Below, one piece after another: positions 8,096 through 16,927 of a stretch of DNA of 58,503 nt. Every line of letters starts with the position of its first letter. Position 1 is the first letter of the stretch. Position numbers and translations under genes: made by a program. Source of the DNA: Robinsoniella sp. (GTDB taxonomy: Bacteria > Bacillota > Clostridia > Lachnospirales > Lachnospiraceae); assembly GCA_022788205.1 (NCBI GenBank), contig JALEVQ010000102.1:1-58503 (forward strand), given 5' to 3'. The notes beneath the pieces were generated by a model. It worked only from the letters and a program-made list of their open reading frames with translations, was not told the DNA's origin and did not search any database.

Positions 8096-8731
8096 ATGAA
8101 CAAAAAACCAGTAGAATCTAATTATGAGATTACCAAAAAGAGGGTGCAGAAAAAGTTTGTCGAATATGATCAGGAGAACATGATCCGAAAGTTTGATCTG
8201 GAATATGATGACGATTATCTGTACATTTTTTTCATCAAGAGAAAATACCGCGTTGACAGAAAGAATGGAAAAGTAGAGTGGTCTGAGGATGGATTTGTAT
8301 ATAGGACGGAGGCAGGTTATGACGAGGCGATGTCGATCTATGATGTGCTGTGCTGCTCGAAGGAAAATTGTTGCCTTTCAGGCGAGTTTGCTCCGATTGA
8401 CAGTGTGAAAAGGACGTTTGTGTCTGCTGATTCGGGAGGAGGATTTTTCGGGAAATCCGCGCGGATGTTTGATCAGAAAAAAGAGAAATTTGAGAAGGCG
8501 TGTGAGCACTTAGGCGGTATCAGAGAGGGAATCGGAGATCTGTCTTTTCGGCTGGACACGTTTGAGTTTCTGCCGGTGATCGTTGAATTTTGGGAGTCGG
8601 ATGAGGAGTTTGAGGCGAAATTACAGATCTTGTGGGATAAAAATACGATGGATTATATCGACTATGAGACCTCTTTTTTTGTCGCTTCTCATCTGCTGAG
8701 GAGAATATCGGAATTGATGGAAGAGATGTGA
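8096..8731 (+). CDS. DUF3786 domain-containing protein
   Basis: 211 residues, soluble, no signal peptide. The start (SNYEITKKRVQKKFVEYDQENMI) and the body (RKYRVDRKNGKVEW, CCLSGEFAPIDSVKRTFV, FLPVIVEFWESDEEFEAKLQILWDKNTMDYIDYET) match what I know of the DUF3786 family, common in anaerobic Clostridia. The biochemical function is not established. DUF3786 genes often accompany corrinoid or C1 genes, and here the neighbour upstream is a B12 importer, but a separate promoter (8040-8068) and an intervening terminator show it is its own unit. A Cys-Cys pair (VLCCSKENCC) is conserved-looking and could bind metal, unproven. Confidence 0.75.
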   Translation: MNKKPVESNYEITKKRVQKKFVEYDQENMIRKFDLEYDDDYLYIFFIKRKYRVDRKNGKVEWSEDGFVYRTEAGYDEAMSIYDVLCCSKENCCLSGEFAPIDSVKRTFVSADSGGGFFGKSARMFDQKKEKFEKACEHLGGIREGIGDLSFRLDTFEFLPVIVEFWESDEEFEAKLQILWDKNTMDYIDYETSFFVASHLLRRISELMEEM

Positions 8732-8742
8732 GCGATCTGAGT

Positions 8743-8791
8743 GATCCTGCCCCACAAAAAAAGAAAAGAAAGGCTTTTGTGGAGCGGGATC
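8743..8791 (+). terminator. Hairpin between convergent genes
   Basis: 8743-8759 pairs with 8775-8791 over 17 positions with one mismatch (GATCCTGCCCCACAAAA against TTTTGTGGAGCGGGATC). It sits between the DUF3786 stop and the 3' end of the opposite-strand YyaL-type gene. No long T-run, so probably a weak bidirectional terminator. Confidence 0.5.
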
Positions 8792-8827
8792 CGGGAGTCA
8801 GATATGCTGTCAAAGAAGAGGAAAAGG

Positions 8828-10789
8828 TTACAGGGTCAAGCGATTTGTCGGAGGCTGGCAGCTGTGACCTTTGCATACATAGTAGGTTGTCTGTCCGTTG
8901 AGAAGACGATATTCTTCCGTGGGACTGTCCAGGACGATGACGTTTGCAGCGAAGGGAAGCGTGGAGCGCAGCATCTGGCGCGAGTCATTTTTAGACAGCA
9001 CAACGGTAAGTTTCTCTGGCGGGTCGAGAAAAAGTGAGAGTGATAAGAGGAAAAAGCTGTATCCGGAGGGATAGGAGCATGCGTTTTGATATAAGAACGC
9101 GAGCTGTCTTTGGGCCACTTTTTCGATCTCACTGTTTTCGATGAGCTGTGAAAGTCTGACGAGGTTGCAGCACATCACAGAATTGCCGCTTGGCATGGCA
9201 CCGTCGTAGGTTTCTTTTGGATTGAAAATAAGCGATTCATTGTTCTTGCCATAGAAAGAAAATCCACCATGCTCGGAATCATAAAATTGAGAGAGGGTCA
9301 GCCTGCACAGAGCGAGTGCTTTGTCGAGAAACGTTCTGTCATACGTCGCGTCATAGAGGGCGAGCAGTGCCATGCAGGAAAAGGCATAGTCATCCAGAAA
9401 GCCTTTCCCGAAGCGCGCATCTTTGCGGCAGCCTACGTACAAAATCTGCCCGTCGAAGAGCGTGTCGTCGATAAATTTCTGTGCTTTTTTGGCGGCAGTG
9501 AGATAGCACTCTTTTGCGGTAACTTTGGACAGGAAGGCGAGCGCTGTGATCATCAGGGCATTCCAGGAAGTCAGGATTTTGTCATCTAAGTGGAGATGGG
9601 CGCGTGTCTGGCGATAGCGATATAATTGCTGACATGCGGCGTCCAGATCAAAATTCTCCTTTGAGGCGAGAAGGTTGGGGATATTTTTACCCTCAAAATT
9701 TCCGGACGGCGTGATTCCGTAATGACGGATGAAGGTTTCTCCGGCGTCGTCTCCCAGCACGCGCAGAACTTCTTCATATCCCAGAAGATAATACTTTCCT
9801 TCCTCGCCTTCACTGTCGGCATCCTGTGCTGAGTAAAAAGCTCCTTTGGGATCTGTCATCTCGCGCAGAATATAAGCAGCCGTCTTTTCTGCGATTTCCT
9901 GATAGAGAGAGTCCCCAGTTATGCCAAAGGCGCAGGCATATGCGAGAATCAGAAGCGCATTGTCATATAGCATTTTCTCAAAATGCGGTGCGAGAAAATA
10001 TGGATCGGTTGAGTAGCGGGAAAATCCAAAGCCGATATGGTCAAAGATTCCGCCGCGGTACATCTGCAGGAGCGTTTTTTCTGCCATTTCAAGAGGTTTT
10101 TGATCCTTAGTGAGAGCATACTGGCGCATCAGAAAGAGGAGATTGTGAGGGCAAGGAAACTTTGGGGCACTCCCAAAACCTCCATGTTGCGGATCAAAAC
10201 TGTGGCTGTAGTCGAGAAGAGCCCGATGAATCAGGGAATCGGCATTCTCTGGGGAAAAGTGCTCCTGGGAGGAAAGAGACGGGCGATTGTCTGTCTCTTT
10301 CAGACTTTTTACGATATGTTCCGCGGAGCGGATGAGTTCGCTGCGGTTTTCCTGCCATTCCTTTGCGATGGCGAAAAGCAGATCCTGAAATCCGATCACT
10401 CCACGGCGGCTGTTTTTTGGAAAATAAGTTCCTGCGAAGAATGGCTTCTGATCGGGAGTCATAAAAATACTGCACGGCCATCCGCCACTTCCAGTGAAAG
10501 CTTGGCAGACTGCCATGTAGATCGCATCGATATCCGGGCGCTCCTCTTTGTCCACTTTTATGGATACAAAATGTGTGTTCAAGATCTGGGCAGTCTGTGG
10601 ATCCTCAAAACTTTCATGTGCCATGACATGGCACCAGTGGCAGGTGCTGTATCCGATACTCAGAAAAATGGGTTTATCTTCTGATTTTGCTTTTTGAAAT
10701 GCTTCCTCAGACCATGGGAACCAGTCCACTGGATTTTCGGCATGCTGAAGCAGGTAAGGGCTTGCCTGATCTTTTAAGTGATTTGTCAT
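8828..10789 (-). CDS. Thioredoxin domain-containing protein (YyaL/DUF255, SSP411 family)
   Basis: 653 residues, the normal length for the YyaL/spermatogenesis-associated protein 20 family. The N-terminal DUF255 thioredoxin-like domain begins [20 protein letters not shown] and has the redox-like motif CHWC (Cys50, Cys53) in [16 protein letters not shown], then [10 protein letters not shown] and [12 protein letters not shown]. The rest is an (alpha/alpha) barrel resembling N-acylglucosamine epimerases ([45 protein letters not shown]). The physiological role is unknown. The start at 10789 has AGGAGG 12 nt upstream. It lies downstream of the aldo/keto reductase on the same strand with a 140-nt gap, so co-transcription is possible. 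Confidence 0.9.
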   Translation of the reverse strand: MTNHLKDQASPYLLQHAENPVDWFPWSEEAFQKAKSEDKPIFLSIGYSTCHWCHVMAHESFEDPQTAQILNTHFVSIKVDKEERPDIDAIYMAVCQAFTGSGGWPCSIFMTPDQKPFFAGTYFPKNSRRGVIGFQDLLFAIAKEWQENRSELIRSAEHIVKSLKETDNRPSLSSQEHFSPENADSLIHRALLDYSHSFDPQHGGFGSAPKFPCPHNLLFLMRQYALTKDQKPLEMAEKTLLQMYRGGIFDHIGFGFSRYSTDPYFLAPHFEKMLYDNALLILAYACAFGITGDSLYQEIAEKTAAYILREMTDPKGAFYSAQDADSEGEEGKYYLLGYEEVLRVLGDDAGETFIRHYGITPSGNFEGKNIPNLLASKENFDLDAACQQLYRYRQTRAHLHLDDKILTSWNALMITALAFLSKVTAKECYLTAAKKAQKFIDDTLFDGQILYVGCRKDARFGKGFLDDYAFSCMALLALYDATYDRTFLDKALALCRLTLSQFYDSEHGGFSFYGKNNESLIFNPKETYDGAMPSGNSVMCCNLVRLSQLIENSEIEKVAQRQLAFLYQNACSYPSGYSFFLLSLSLFLDPPEKLTVVLSKNDSRQMLRSTLPFAANVIVLDSPTEEYRLLNGQTTYYVCKGHSCQPPTNRLTL

Positions 10790-10929
10790 GACGCATCAAC
10801 GCCTCCTGTCTGTTCTGTATGTAATATAAGCTTTTTCATTTTTTCGCACAATATACAGAGAAAAGAAAAATTTTCACTTTTGGGCATTGCTCAACTGCTT
10901 TTCGGGAAATGTTGTGATCAAAAGGTGCG

Positions 10930-11922
10930 TCAGGAGAGGCTGATCTCATCGATTTTTTTCAGTTCTTCCTCAGAAAAAGTGGTGTTCTGGATCGCTTTGA
11001 TGTTGTCCAGAATCTGTTCTGGTTTGGAGGCACCGATCAGGACGCTGGTCACGATACCGTCTTTCAGAACCCATGCCAGTGCCATCTCAGCGAGTGTCTG
11101 ACCGCGTTCTTCGGCGAGAGCATTCAGCGTACGGATCTGGTCGAGCTTGTGCGGAGTCAGGATGGATTCTTTGAGAAAGCGACCATCTGTCCGGATGCGG
11201 CTGTCCTGCGGGATTCCATTTAAGTAGCGTGTGGTGAGCGTTCCCTGTGCGAGCGGGCTGAAAGCGATAATGCCTTTGTTCAGTTTGGCAGCGGAGTCTT
11301 TTAAACCGTTGTTTTCGATCGTGCGGTCAAAGATGGAGTAGCGGTTCTGGTTGATGACGAATGGACAGTGCAGATCACTCAAAATTTTGACCGCTTTCTC
11401 CATAGTTGGACCATCATAGTTGGAGATGCCGGCGTACAGTGCTTTCCCACTTTTGACAGCCTGATCAAGGGCGCCCATTGTCTCCTCGAGCGGTGTCTCC
11501 GGATCCATGCGGTGATGGTAGAAAATATCCACATAGTCGAGTCCGAGGCGGGAAAGGCTCTGGTCTAAGCTTGCCAGAAGATATTTGCGGCTTCCCCAGT
11601 TCCCGTAGGGACCTTTCCACATATCATATCCGGCTTTCGTGCTGATGATCAGCTCGTCGCGGTATGGTCTAAAATGTTCTTTTAAAATTCTGCCAAGATT
11701 TTTCTCGGCGCTGCCAGGCTTTGGACCATAGTTGTTGGCGAGATCAAAATGGGTGATTCCATTGTCGAATGCGGTAAAACATAATTGTTCCATGTTTTCA
11801 AACGAAGCAGTGTCACCGAAATTGTGCCAGAATCCAAAGGAGACAGCCGGAAGCTTCAGACCGCTGTTGCCGCAGCGGTGATACTGCATGGTTTCATATC
11901 GTTGTTCTGATGCCAAATACAT
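10930..11922 (-). CDS. Aldo/keto reductase (YghZ/AKR14-like)
   Basis: 330-residue NADPH-dependent aldo/keto reductase. Tetrad residues are visible in context: Asp and Tyr in HFDLANNYGP, Lys in ISTKAGYDMW, His in DIFYHHRMD. The RCGNSGLKLPAVSFGFWHNFG start and the GPKPGSAEKNLGRIL and YDMWKGPYGNWGSRKYLLASLDQSL passages are those of the YghZ group (L-glyceraldehyde-3-phosphate reductase in E. coli). It reduces small aldehydes; the true substrate here is not shown. Start ATG 11922 is preceded by a clear AGGAGG. The gene is divergent from the ribosomal protein operon. Confidence 0.88.
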   Translation of the reverse strand: MYLASEQRYETMQYHRCGNSGLKLPAVSFGFWHNFGDTASFENMEQLCFTAFDNGITHFDLANNYGPKPGSAEKNLGRILKEHFRPYRDELIISTKAGYDMWKGPYGNWGSRKYLLASLDQSLSRLGLDYVDIFYHHRMDPETPLEETMGALDQAVKSGKALYAGISNYDGPTMEKAVKILSDLHCPFVINQNRYSIFDRTIENNGLKDSAAKLNKGIIAFSPLAQGTLTTRYLNGIPQDSRIRTDGRFLKESILTPHKLDQIRTLNALAEERGQTLAEMALAWVLKDGIVTSVLIGASKPEQILDNIKAIQNTTFSEEELKKIDEISLS

Positions 11923-12076
11923 AAAAAAACCTCCTGAAAGTTAGAATCCTATGCCGTACATAAATAATGTAAGCAAAGGGTGATTGAATTTCTAAAGAAA
12001 TTATATCACTCAGCCAAAAACAGTCAAGAAATATGGCAGATGGAGCAAAGAATTTAAAAACGTGCGAAGAATAGAC

Positions 12077-12106
12077 TTGACTTTACGGTGGTCAATATGA
12101 TAGAAT
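12077..12106 (+). promoter_or_regulatory. Promoter of the rpmG-secE-nusG-rplKA operon
   Basis: TTGACT at 12077-12082, an 18-bp spacer, and TAGAAT at 12101-12106. It stands about 90 nt upstream of rpmG in the gap between divergent genes. Confidence 0.6.
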
Positions 12107-12198
12107 GGACGAGCGAATGGAAGTAGGTTTTTTTTTTATGCCTAAAAAAACAGTAATCGCGAACTGGTAGAAAACACAAGGAAGGCGAGGTGGAAGTT

Positions 12199-12348
12199 GT
12201 GCGCGTTAGAATCACATTGGCATGTACAGAATGTAAACAGCGTAACTACAACATGACGAAGGATAAGAAGACTCATCCGGACAGAATGGAAACTAAGAAA
12301 TATTGTAAGTTCTGTAGAACTCACACAGTACACAAAGAGACCAAATAA
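12199..12348 (+). CDS. rpmG: 50S ribosomal protein L33
   Basis: 49 residues, full length for bacterial L33: [16 protein letters not shown] then [17 protein letters not shown]. Two CxxC pairs (CTEC, CKFC) mark the zinc-binding form. The start is GTG 12199, with GAGGTGG at 12187-12193 as ribosome site. The first gene of the secE-nusG-rplKA operon, the usual bacterial order. Confidence 0.95.
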   Translation: MRVRITLACTECKQRNYNMTKDKKTHPDRMETKKYCKFCRTHTVHKETK

Positions 12349-12378
12349 TTTGGCTCTGCTATCAAGGAAGTGAATCAA

Positions 12379-12600
12379 ATGGCAGAAAATACTGGAAAAG
12401 CAGCCGAGAAAACTCAGCAGAAAAAGATGAAGAAATGGGTTGACGGACTGAAATCAGAGTTTAACAAAATCATTTGGCCAGACACGAAAACACTGGGCAA
12501 ACAGACGACTGCGGTTGTCATTGTTTCTGTCGTACTGGGTGTACTTATTACCATCATTGATCTGTTAGTACAATATGGTGTAGATTTCTTAGTAAAATAA
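12379..12600 (+). CDS. secE: Preprotein translocase subunit SecE
   Basis: 73 residues, single-membrane-span SecE of the short Gram-positive type. A charged N-terminus leads into the family motif LKSEFNKIIWPDTKTLGKQT, followed by the transmembrane helix TTAVVIVSVVLGVLITIIDLL. It stabilises SecY in the Sec translocon. ATG 12379 is preferred over an in-frame GTG at 12370 because AAGGAAG lies 8 nt before it. It is 30 nt after rpmG and 16 nt before nusG. Confidence 0.95.
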   Translation: MAENTGKAAEKTQQKKMKKWVDGLKSEFNKIIWPDTKTLGKQTTAVVIVSVVLGVLITIIDLLVQYGVDFLVK

Positions 12601-12616
12601 GGACAAAGGTGATTTT

Positions 12617-13132
12617 ATGTCAGAAGCAAACTGGTATGTTGTTCATACATATTCAGGGTATGAAAACAAGGTAAAGGCCAACATTGAGAAAACGATTGAG
12701 AACCGACATCTCGAGGATCAGATCCTTGAAGTGAGAGTTCCAATGCAGGATGTCGTGGAGATGAAGAACGGTGCCAAGAAACAGGTTCAGAAAAAGATGT
12801 TTCCGGGCTATGTTCTTTTGAACATGGTTATGAATGATGATACCTGGTATGTCGTGAGAAATACCAGAGGTGTAACTGGGTTTGTTGGTCCTGGATCAAA
12901 GCCAGTGCCACTTACCGAGGAGGAGATGGCTCCGCTTGGAATCAAACCTGCAGAGATACAGGTAGACTTCCAGGAAGGGGATACCGTGATCGTGACAAGC
13001 GGTGTATGGAAAGATACGGTAGGCGTTATTCAGACTATGAACCACAGTAAACAAGTTGTCACTATGAATATTGATTTGTTCGGTCGCGAGACACCAGTTG
13101 AGATAAGTTTCGCAGAACTGAAGAAAATGTAA
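12617..13132 (+). CDS. nusG: Transcription termination/antitermination factor NusG
   Basis: 171 residues. The N-terminal NGN domain begins WYVVHTYSGYENKVKANIEK, with the MFPGYVLLNM and TRGVTGFVGPGSKPVPLTEEE passages of NusG. A C-terminal KOW domain follows (FQEGDTVIVTSGVWKDTVGVIQTMN). NusG binds RNA polymerase and couples transcription to Rho or ribosomes. Normal length; standard position between secE and rplK. Confidence 0.96.
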   Translation: MSEANWYVVHTYSGYENKVKANIEKTIENRHLEDQILEVRVPMQDVVEMKNGAKKQVQKKMFPGYVLLNMVMNDDTWYVVRNTRGVTGFVGPGSKPVPLTEEEMAPLGIKPAEIQVDFQEGDTVIVTSGVWKDTVGVIQTMNHSKQVVTMNIDLFGRETPVEISFAELKKM

Positions 13133-13165
13133 CTGATTGATATCTCCGCAAAATGAGACGGAGAA

Positions 13166-13194
13166 GTGGGAGGGAAATCCCCCGACATTACCAC
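13166..13194 (+). promoter_or_regulatory. Hairpin leader before rplK, possible L1 binding site
   Basis: GTGG (13166-13169) can pair with CCAC (13191-13194) around an inner GGG/CCC stem, giving an asymmetric internal loop. Nearly the same hairpin precedes rplA at 13683. Ribosomal protein L1 is known to repress its own operon by binding an mRNA mimic of its 23S rRNA site; I infer such a site here. Confidence 0.45.
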
Positions 13195-13211
13195 ATAGGA
13201 GGTGCCTGACA

Positions 13212-13637
13212 ATGGCAAAAAAAGTAACAGGTTATATTAAATTACAGATTCCTGCTGGAAAGGCTACACCAGCTCCACCAGTTGGTCCAGCACTTGGACA
13301 GCACGGTGTAAATATCGTACAGTTTACAAAAGAGTTTAACGCAAGAACAGCTGATAAGGGCGATCTGATCATCCCTGTAGTTATCACTGTTTACGCTGAC
13401 AGAAGCTTCAGCTTCATCACAAAAACTCCTCCGGCAGCAGTTTTATTAAAGAAAGCCTGCAACCTGAAATCAGGATCAGGTGTTCCAAATAAGACAAAAG
13501 TTGCTACTATCACAAAAGACAAAGTAAGAGAAATCGCTGAGATGAAGATGCCAGACTTAAATGCAGCTTCTATCGAGACTGCTATGAGCTTGATCGCTGG
13601 AACAGCAAGAAGTATGGGTATCACAGTTGTTGACTGA
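13212..13637 (+). CDS. rplK: 50S ribosomal protein L11
   Basis: 141 residues, full length. Typical L11: [46 protein letters not shown], and the C-terminal RNA-binding domain with the family's [31 protein letters not shown] and GTARSMGI. Binds the GTPase-associated region of 23S rRNA. ATG 13212 follows AGGAGG; codons upstream in the same frame belong to the leader hairpin, not the protein. Confidence 0.96.
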   Translation: MAKKVTGYIKLQIPAGKATPAPPVGPALGQHGVNIVQFTKEFNARTADKGDLIIPVVITVYADRSFSFITKTPPAAVLLKKACNLKSGSGVPNKTKVATITKDKVREIAEMKMPDLNAASIETAMSLIAGTARSMGITVVD

Positions 13638-13682
13638 TTGTCACACGAGATAGAGGATAAATAAACTGAAAACGATAAAGAC

Positions 13683-13710
13683 GTGGGAGGGAAATTCCCG
13701 CAAACACCAC
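13683..13710 (+). promoter_or_regulatory. Hairpin leader before rplA, possible L1 binding site
   Basis: GTGGGAGGGAAATTCCC at 13683-13699 followed by CCAC at 13707-13710 repeats the rplK leader in sequence and likely fold (outer GTGG/CCAC, inner GGGAA/TTCCC). AGGAGG of rplA lies just after. Confidence 0.45.
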
Positions 13711-13726
13711 CAGGAGGTTATTTAAT

Positions 13727-14422
13727 ATGAAAAGAGGAAAAAGATACGTTGAAGCTGCAAAGGCTGTAAACCGTGCAACTTTATACGATACCGCAGAGGC
13801 TATGGCTTTAGTAAAGAAGACAGCTGTAGCAAAATTTGATGAGACAATCGAAGCTCATATCAGAACTGGATGTGATGGACGTCACGCTGATCAGCAGATC
13901 CGTGGTGCTGTTGTTCTGCCACACGGAACAGGTAAAAAAGTTCGCGTGCTGGTATTCGCAAAGAATGCAAAAGCTGACGAAGCTTTAGCAGCTGGAGCAG
14001 AGTACGTTGGAGCAGAAGAGCTGATTCCAAAGATCCAGAACGAAGGATGGTTAGATTTCGATGTTGTTGTTGCCACACCAGATATGATGGGTGTTGTAGG
14101 ACGTCTGGGACGTGTACTTGGACCGAAGGGCTTAATGCCAAACCCAAAAGCTGGTACCGTTACGATGGATGTGACAAAGGCAGTCAAAGATATCAAAGCC
14201 GGTAAGATTGAGTACAGATTGGACAAGACAAACATTATCCATGTGCCGATTGGAAAAGCTTCTTTCACAGAAGAACAATTAACGGACAACTTCCAGACGC
14301 TGATGGCTGCTATTTTAAAGGCAAAACCAAGCACATTGAAGGGACAGTACTTAAAGAGTGTTGTTGTTGCTCCTACAATGGGACCTGGCGTGAAATTAAA
14401 TACAGCTAAATTTGTTCAATAA
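13727..14422 (+). CDS. rplA: 50S ribosomal protein L1
   Basis: 231 residues, normal length. Motifs of L1 run in order: [47 protein letters not shown], the hallmark [44 protein letters not shown] and a [13 protein letters not shown] end. Binds the mobile stalk of 23S rRNA and in many bacteria represses its own operon. Last gene of the operon here: a strong terminator follows 26 nt after the stop and rplJ-rplL do not. Confidence 0.96.
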   Translation: MKRGKRYVEAAKAVNRATLYDTAEAMALVKKTAVAKFDETIEAHIRTGCDGRHADQQIRGAVVLPHGTGKKVRVLVFAKNAKADEALAAGAEYVGAEELIPKIQNEGWLDFDVVVATPDMMGVVGRLGRVLGPKGLMPNPKAGTVTMDVTKAVKDIKAGKIEYRLDKTNIIHVPIGKASFTEEQLTDNFQTLMAAILKAKPSTLKGQYLKSVVVAPTMGPGVKLNTAKFVQ

Positions 14423-14448
14423 AATAGAGCAAGATACAAAAAAAAGAG

Positions 14449-14487
14449 CACCAAGATGTGAGAAAATCATATCTTGGTGTTTTTTTT
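14449..14487 (+). terminator. Terminator after rplA
   Basis: A 13-bp stem, 14449-14461 with 14467-14479, loop GAAAA, one G-T pair, then eight Ts. Confidence 0.9.
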
Positions 14488-14566
14488 ATGCCATTCGGCA
14501 TTTCAAAAGGTTCTGTGAATGGAGATTGCTCTGCGAATACTTATTTTAATTAAAAAATAAAATATT

Positions 14567-14616
14567 TTATTTTATTCTAAATATAGCGTTGAAATTTCAC
14601 AAAAAATAAGTATAAT
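14567..14616 (+). promoter_or_regulatory. Promoter of GH127 with upstream operator-like half site
   Basis: TTGAAA (14589-14594), 16-bp spacer, TATAAT (14611-14616). Four bases before the -35 is TCTAAATATA (14576-14585), identical to the right half of the palindrome at 16691-16706 and its flank, so the same regulator may act here. Confidence 0.55.
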
Positions 14617-14650
14617 AAAGGCATAAAATGAGCATTTAGGAGGAAAAAAT

Positions 14651-16687
14651 GTGGGTGCAAAAAATGTTTTTTTGAAAAATGTAAAAATAAGAGATGAGTT
14701 TTGGGAGAAGGAGATGGAGCTGATACGCACAGAAGTGATCCCGTATCAGTGGGAGGCACTTCATGATCGCGTGGAGGGAGCTGCACCGAGCTATTGTATC
14801 CATAATTTTGAAGTGGCGGCGAGACGAAACCGGAAGATCAGGGAGGAGAAGGGGGCGTACCAGCCGCCTGTCTACACGACAACGGGCTTTTGCGTATGGC
14901 CGGAAAGCCTGGAAAGAGTTGAGGAGCGGTTTTATGGCTTTGTGTTTCAGGACAGTGATCTGTATAAATGGCTGGAAGCGGTGGCGTATTCGCTGGTATG
15001 GCATCCGGATGAGAGACTGACGGCGATGGCGGATGAGGCGATTGAGCTGATCTGTGCGGCGCAGCAGGAAGATGGCTACCTCGATACCTTCTACATTATC
15101 AACGATCTGGATCAGCGGTTTACGGATTTGAGAGATCACCATGAACTGTATTGTTTCGGACATCTGGCTGAGGCGGGGGTTGCTTATTACAGAGCGACGG
15201 GGAAAGACAAGCTCCTGAAAGCTGCCTGCAGGTTTGCGGACTGTATTATGGAACATCTGGGCGCAGAGCCGGGGAAGAAACCGGGCTATCCGGGACATGA
15301 GATTGCGGAGATGGCACTGATGGAGCTGTATGAGGTGACAGGAGAGAAAAAGTATCTTGATTTGGGGGCATATTTCTTAAATGAGAGGGGAAAAAGACCC
15401 TATTATTTTGACAGAGAACATGAGGTGCCGCTTGGAGAGAAGGACGCAGAGCGGTATCACTATCATCAGTCGCATATCCCGGTGAGAGAGCAGAGGGAAG
15501 CAGTCGGTCATGCGGTGCGCGGCGTCTATCTGTACAGTGGCATGGCGGATTATGCGAGAATCAGCGGAGAAGAGGAGATGGCAGAAGCGTGCCGTGCCTT
15601 GTTTGAAAATATTTACACGCAGAAACTATACATCACAGGCGGAATTGGCGGCACACACCTAGGTGAGGCATTTTCGTTCCCGTATGATCTTCCGAATGAT
15701 ACTGCGTATGCGGAGACGTGTGCATCGATTGGTCTGGTGTTTTTTGCGCGCAGAATGCTTCAGCTGGAGGAAAAGAGGCAGTATGCGGATGTGATGGAGC
15801 TTGCACTGTACAACGGAGTTTTGGCGGGGATGGCACTGGACGGCAAGAGCTTTTTCTATGTCAATCCGCTGGAGGTTGTGCCGGAGGCATGTCATAAGGA
15901 TGAGCGCAAATTTCATGTCAAACCCGTGCGCCAGAAATGGTTTGGGTGTGCCTGCTGTCCGCCGAATCTTGCGCGGATGATCGGATCAATCGGGAGTTAT
16001 GTGTTTACAGAGACAGATGATACGTTGTTTCTCAATCTGTATATCGGGTGTGAAGCAGTAATGAGGAAAGCAGGAAGTGAAGCAACCGTGGTGGTGGAGT
16101 CAAAATTTCCGTGGAGCGGCAAGGTGAATGTGTGTGTTGAGGGGGATGGAAAGGCAAAATGGAGCGTTGCTTTTCGAATTCCACAGTGGAGTGGATGGAC
16201 GCAGGAGACTGCGGTGGAGAAAGTGCGCAGACAGCTTGACAGAGAGGCTCAGATTACAGCGAGAGACGGATATGTGTATGTGAAGAAAAGTTGGGGCAAA
16301 GAGACAATCTGTCTGGACTTTCCTATGAAGGCGATGCTTGTACAGGCAAACGACCGAGTCAGAGAGACAGAAGGGCAGGTAGCAGTGAAGAGAGGACCGG
16401 TGGTATATTGCCTGGAGGAAATAGATAATGGGAAGGATTTGCACAGAATTCGGATTTTGGATCACCCGGAATTTCAGGAAACATGGGGAATGATACAGGG
16501 CAATAAGATCATAGAAATCGAGGGGAAAGGCGCTGTGCGCACGGCTTTAAGTACGCGTGAGTTGTACCAGGAATATCGGTCGAATGGATACGAGCAAAAG
16601 ACGCTGCGATGGGTGCCATACTATACCTGGGCAAACCGCGGCGAAGGGGAAATGAGAGTATTTTCCAGAATTCTGGAAGAAAAGTAA
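14651..16687 (+). CDS. Beta-L-arabinofuranosidase, GH127
   Basis: 678 residues, no signal peptide, so cytoplasmic. GH127 (DUF1680) features: FLKNVKIRDEFW start, QEDGYLDTFYI, the YITGGIGGTHLGEAF motif, and the metal/catalytic set Glu355-Thr-Cys357 (ETCASIG) with Cys433, Cys435 and Cys436 in WFGCACCPPNLARM. In the characterised HypBA1 enzyme the equivalent Glu and Cys residues bind zinc and one Cys is the nucleophile. It releases L-arabinose from beta-linked arabinofuranosides. The start is GTG 14651, set by AGGAGG at 14638-14643. It has its own promoter and opens the arabinan locus. Confidence 0.9.
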   Translation: MGAKNVFLKNVKIRDEFWEKEMELIRTEVIPYQWEALHDRVEGAAPSYCIHNFEVAARRNRKIREEKGAYQPPVYTTTGFCVWPESLERVEERFYGFVFQDSDLYKWLEAVAYSLVWHPDERLTAMADEAIELICAAQQEDGYLDTFYIINDLDQRFTDLRDHHELYCFGHLAEAGVAYYRATGKDKLLKAACRFADCIMEHLGAEPGKKPGYPGHEIAEMALMELYEVTGEKKYLDLGAYFLNERGKRPYYFDREHEVPLGEKDAERYHYHQSHIPVREQREAVGHAVRGVYLYSGMADYARISGEEEMAEACRALFENIYTQKLYITGGIGGTHLGEAFSFPYDLPNDTAYAETCASIGLVFFARRMLQLEEKRQYADVMELALYNGVLAGMALDGKSFFYVNPLEVVPEACHKDERKFHVKPVRQKWFGCACCPPNLARMIGSIGSYVFTETDDTLFLNLYIGCEAVMRKAGSEATVVVESKFPWSGKVNVCVEGDGKAKWSVAFRIPQWSGWTQETAVEKVRRQLDREAQITARDGYVYVKKSWGKETICLDFPMKAMLVQANDRVRETEGQVAVKRGPVVYCLEEIDNGKDLHRIRILDHPEFQETWGMIQGNKIIEIEGKGAVRTALSTRELYQEYRSNGYEQKTLRWVPYYTWANRGEGEMRVFSRILEEK

Positions 16688-16690
16688 TAT

Positions 16691-16706
16691 TTTAGAAAAA
16701 TCTAAA
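16691..16706. promoter_or_regulatory. Palindrome TTTAGAAAAATCTAAA (copy 1)
   Basis: Perfect palindromic arms TTTAGA/TCTAAA around AAAA, just after the GH127 stop and about 110 bp upstream of the arabinanase promoter. The identical 16-mer recurs at 32499-32514, at the probable transcription start of the regulator gene. I infer an operator for that regulator. Confidence 0.55.
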
Positions 16707-16816
16707 TATAAAAAATAAATTTGATAAAAATCACGATAAAAAAAAGTAGATTTATAAGAAATGCACAAAAATAAAGATGAAAAATTTCAGTATTTTACTA
16801 AAAACTAAAATAATCA

Positions 16817-16845
16817 TTGAAAAATTGAATATTAGGTATTATAAT
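16817..16845 (+). promoter_or_regulatory. Promoter of the arabinanase/transport operon
   Basis: TTGAAA (16817-16822), 17-bp spacer, TATAAT (16840-16845). It is the only good promoter I see for the roughly 15-kb run of genes up to 32292, in which most junctions overlap or are short. Confidence 0.7.
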
Positions 16846-16927
16846 GGCTTTAACAGAAACTACGTGACAGATGATGCGATAAACAGCATAGTGAAATACC
16901 ATTATAAAATGAGTGAGAGGGAATAAA

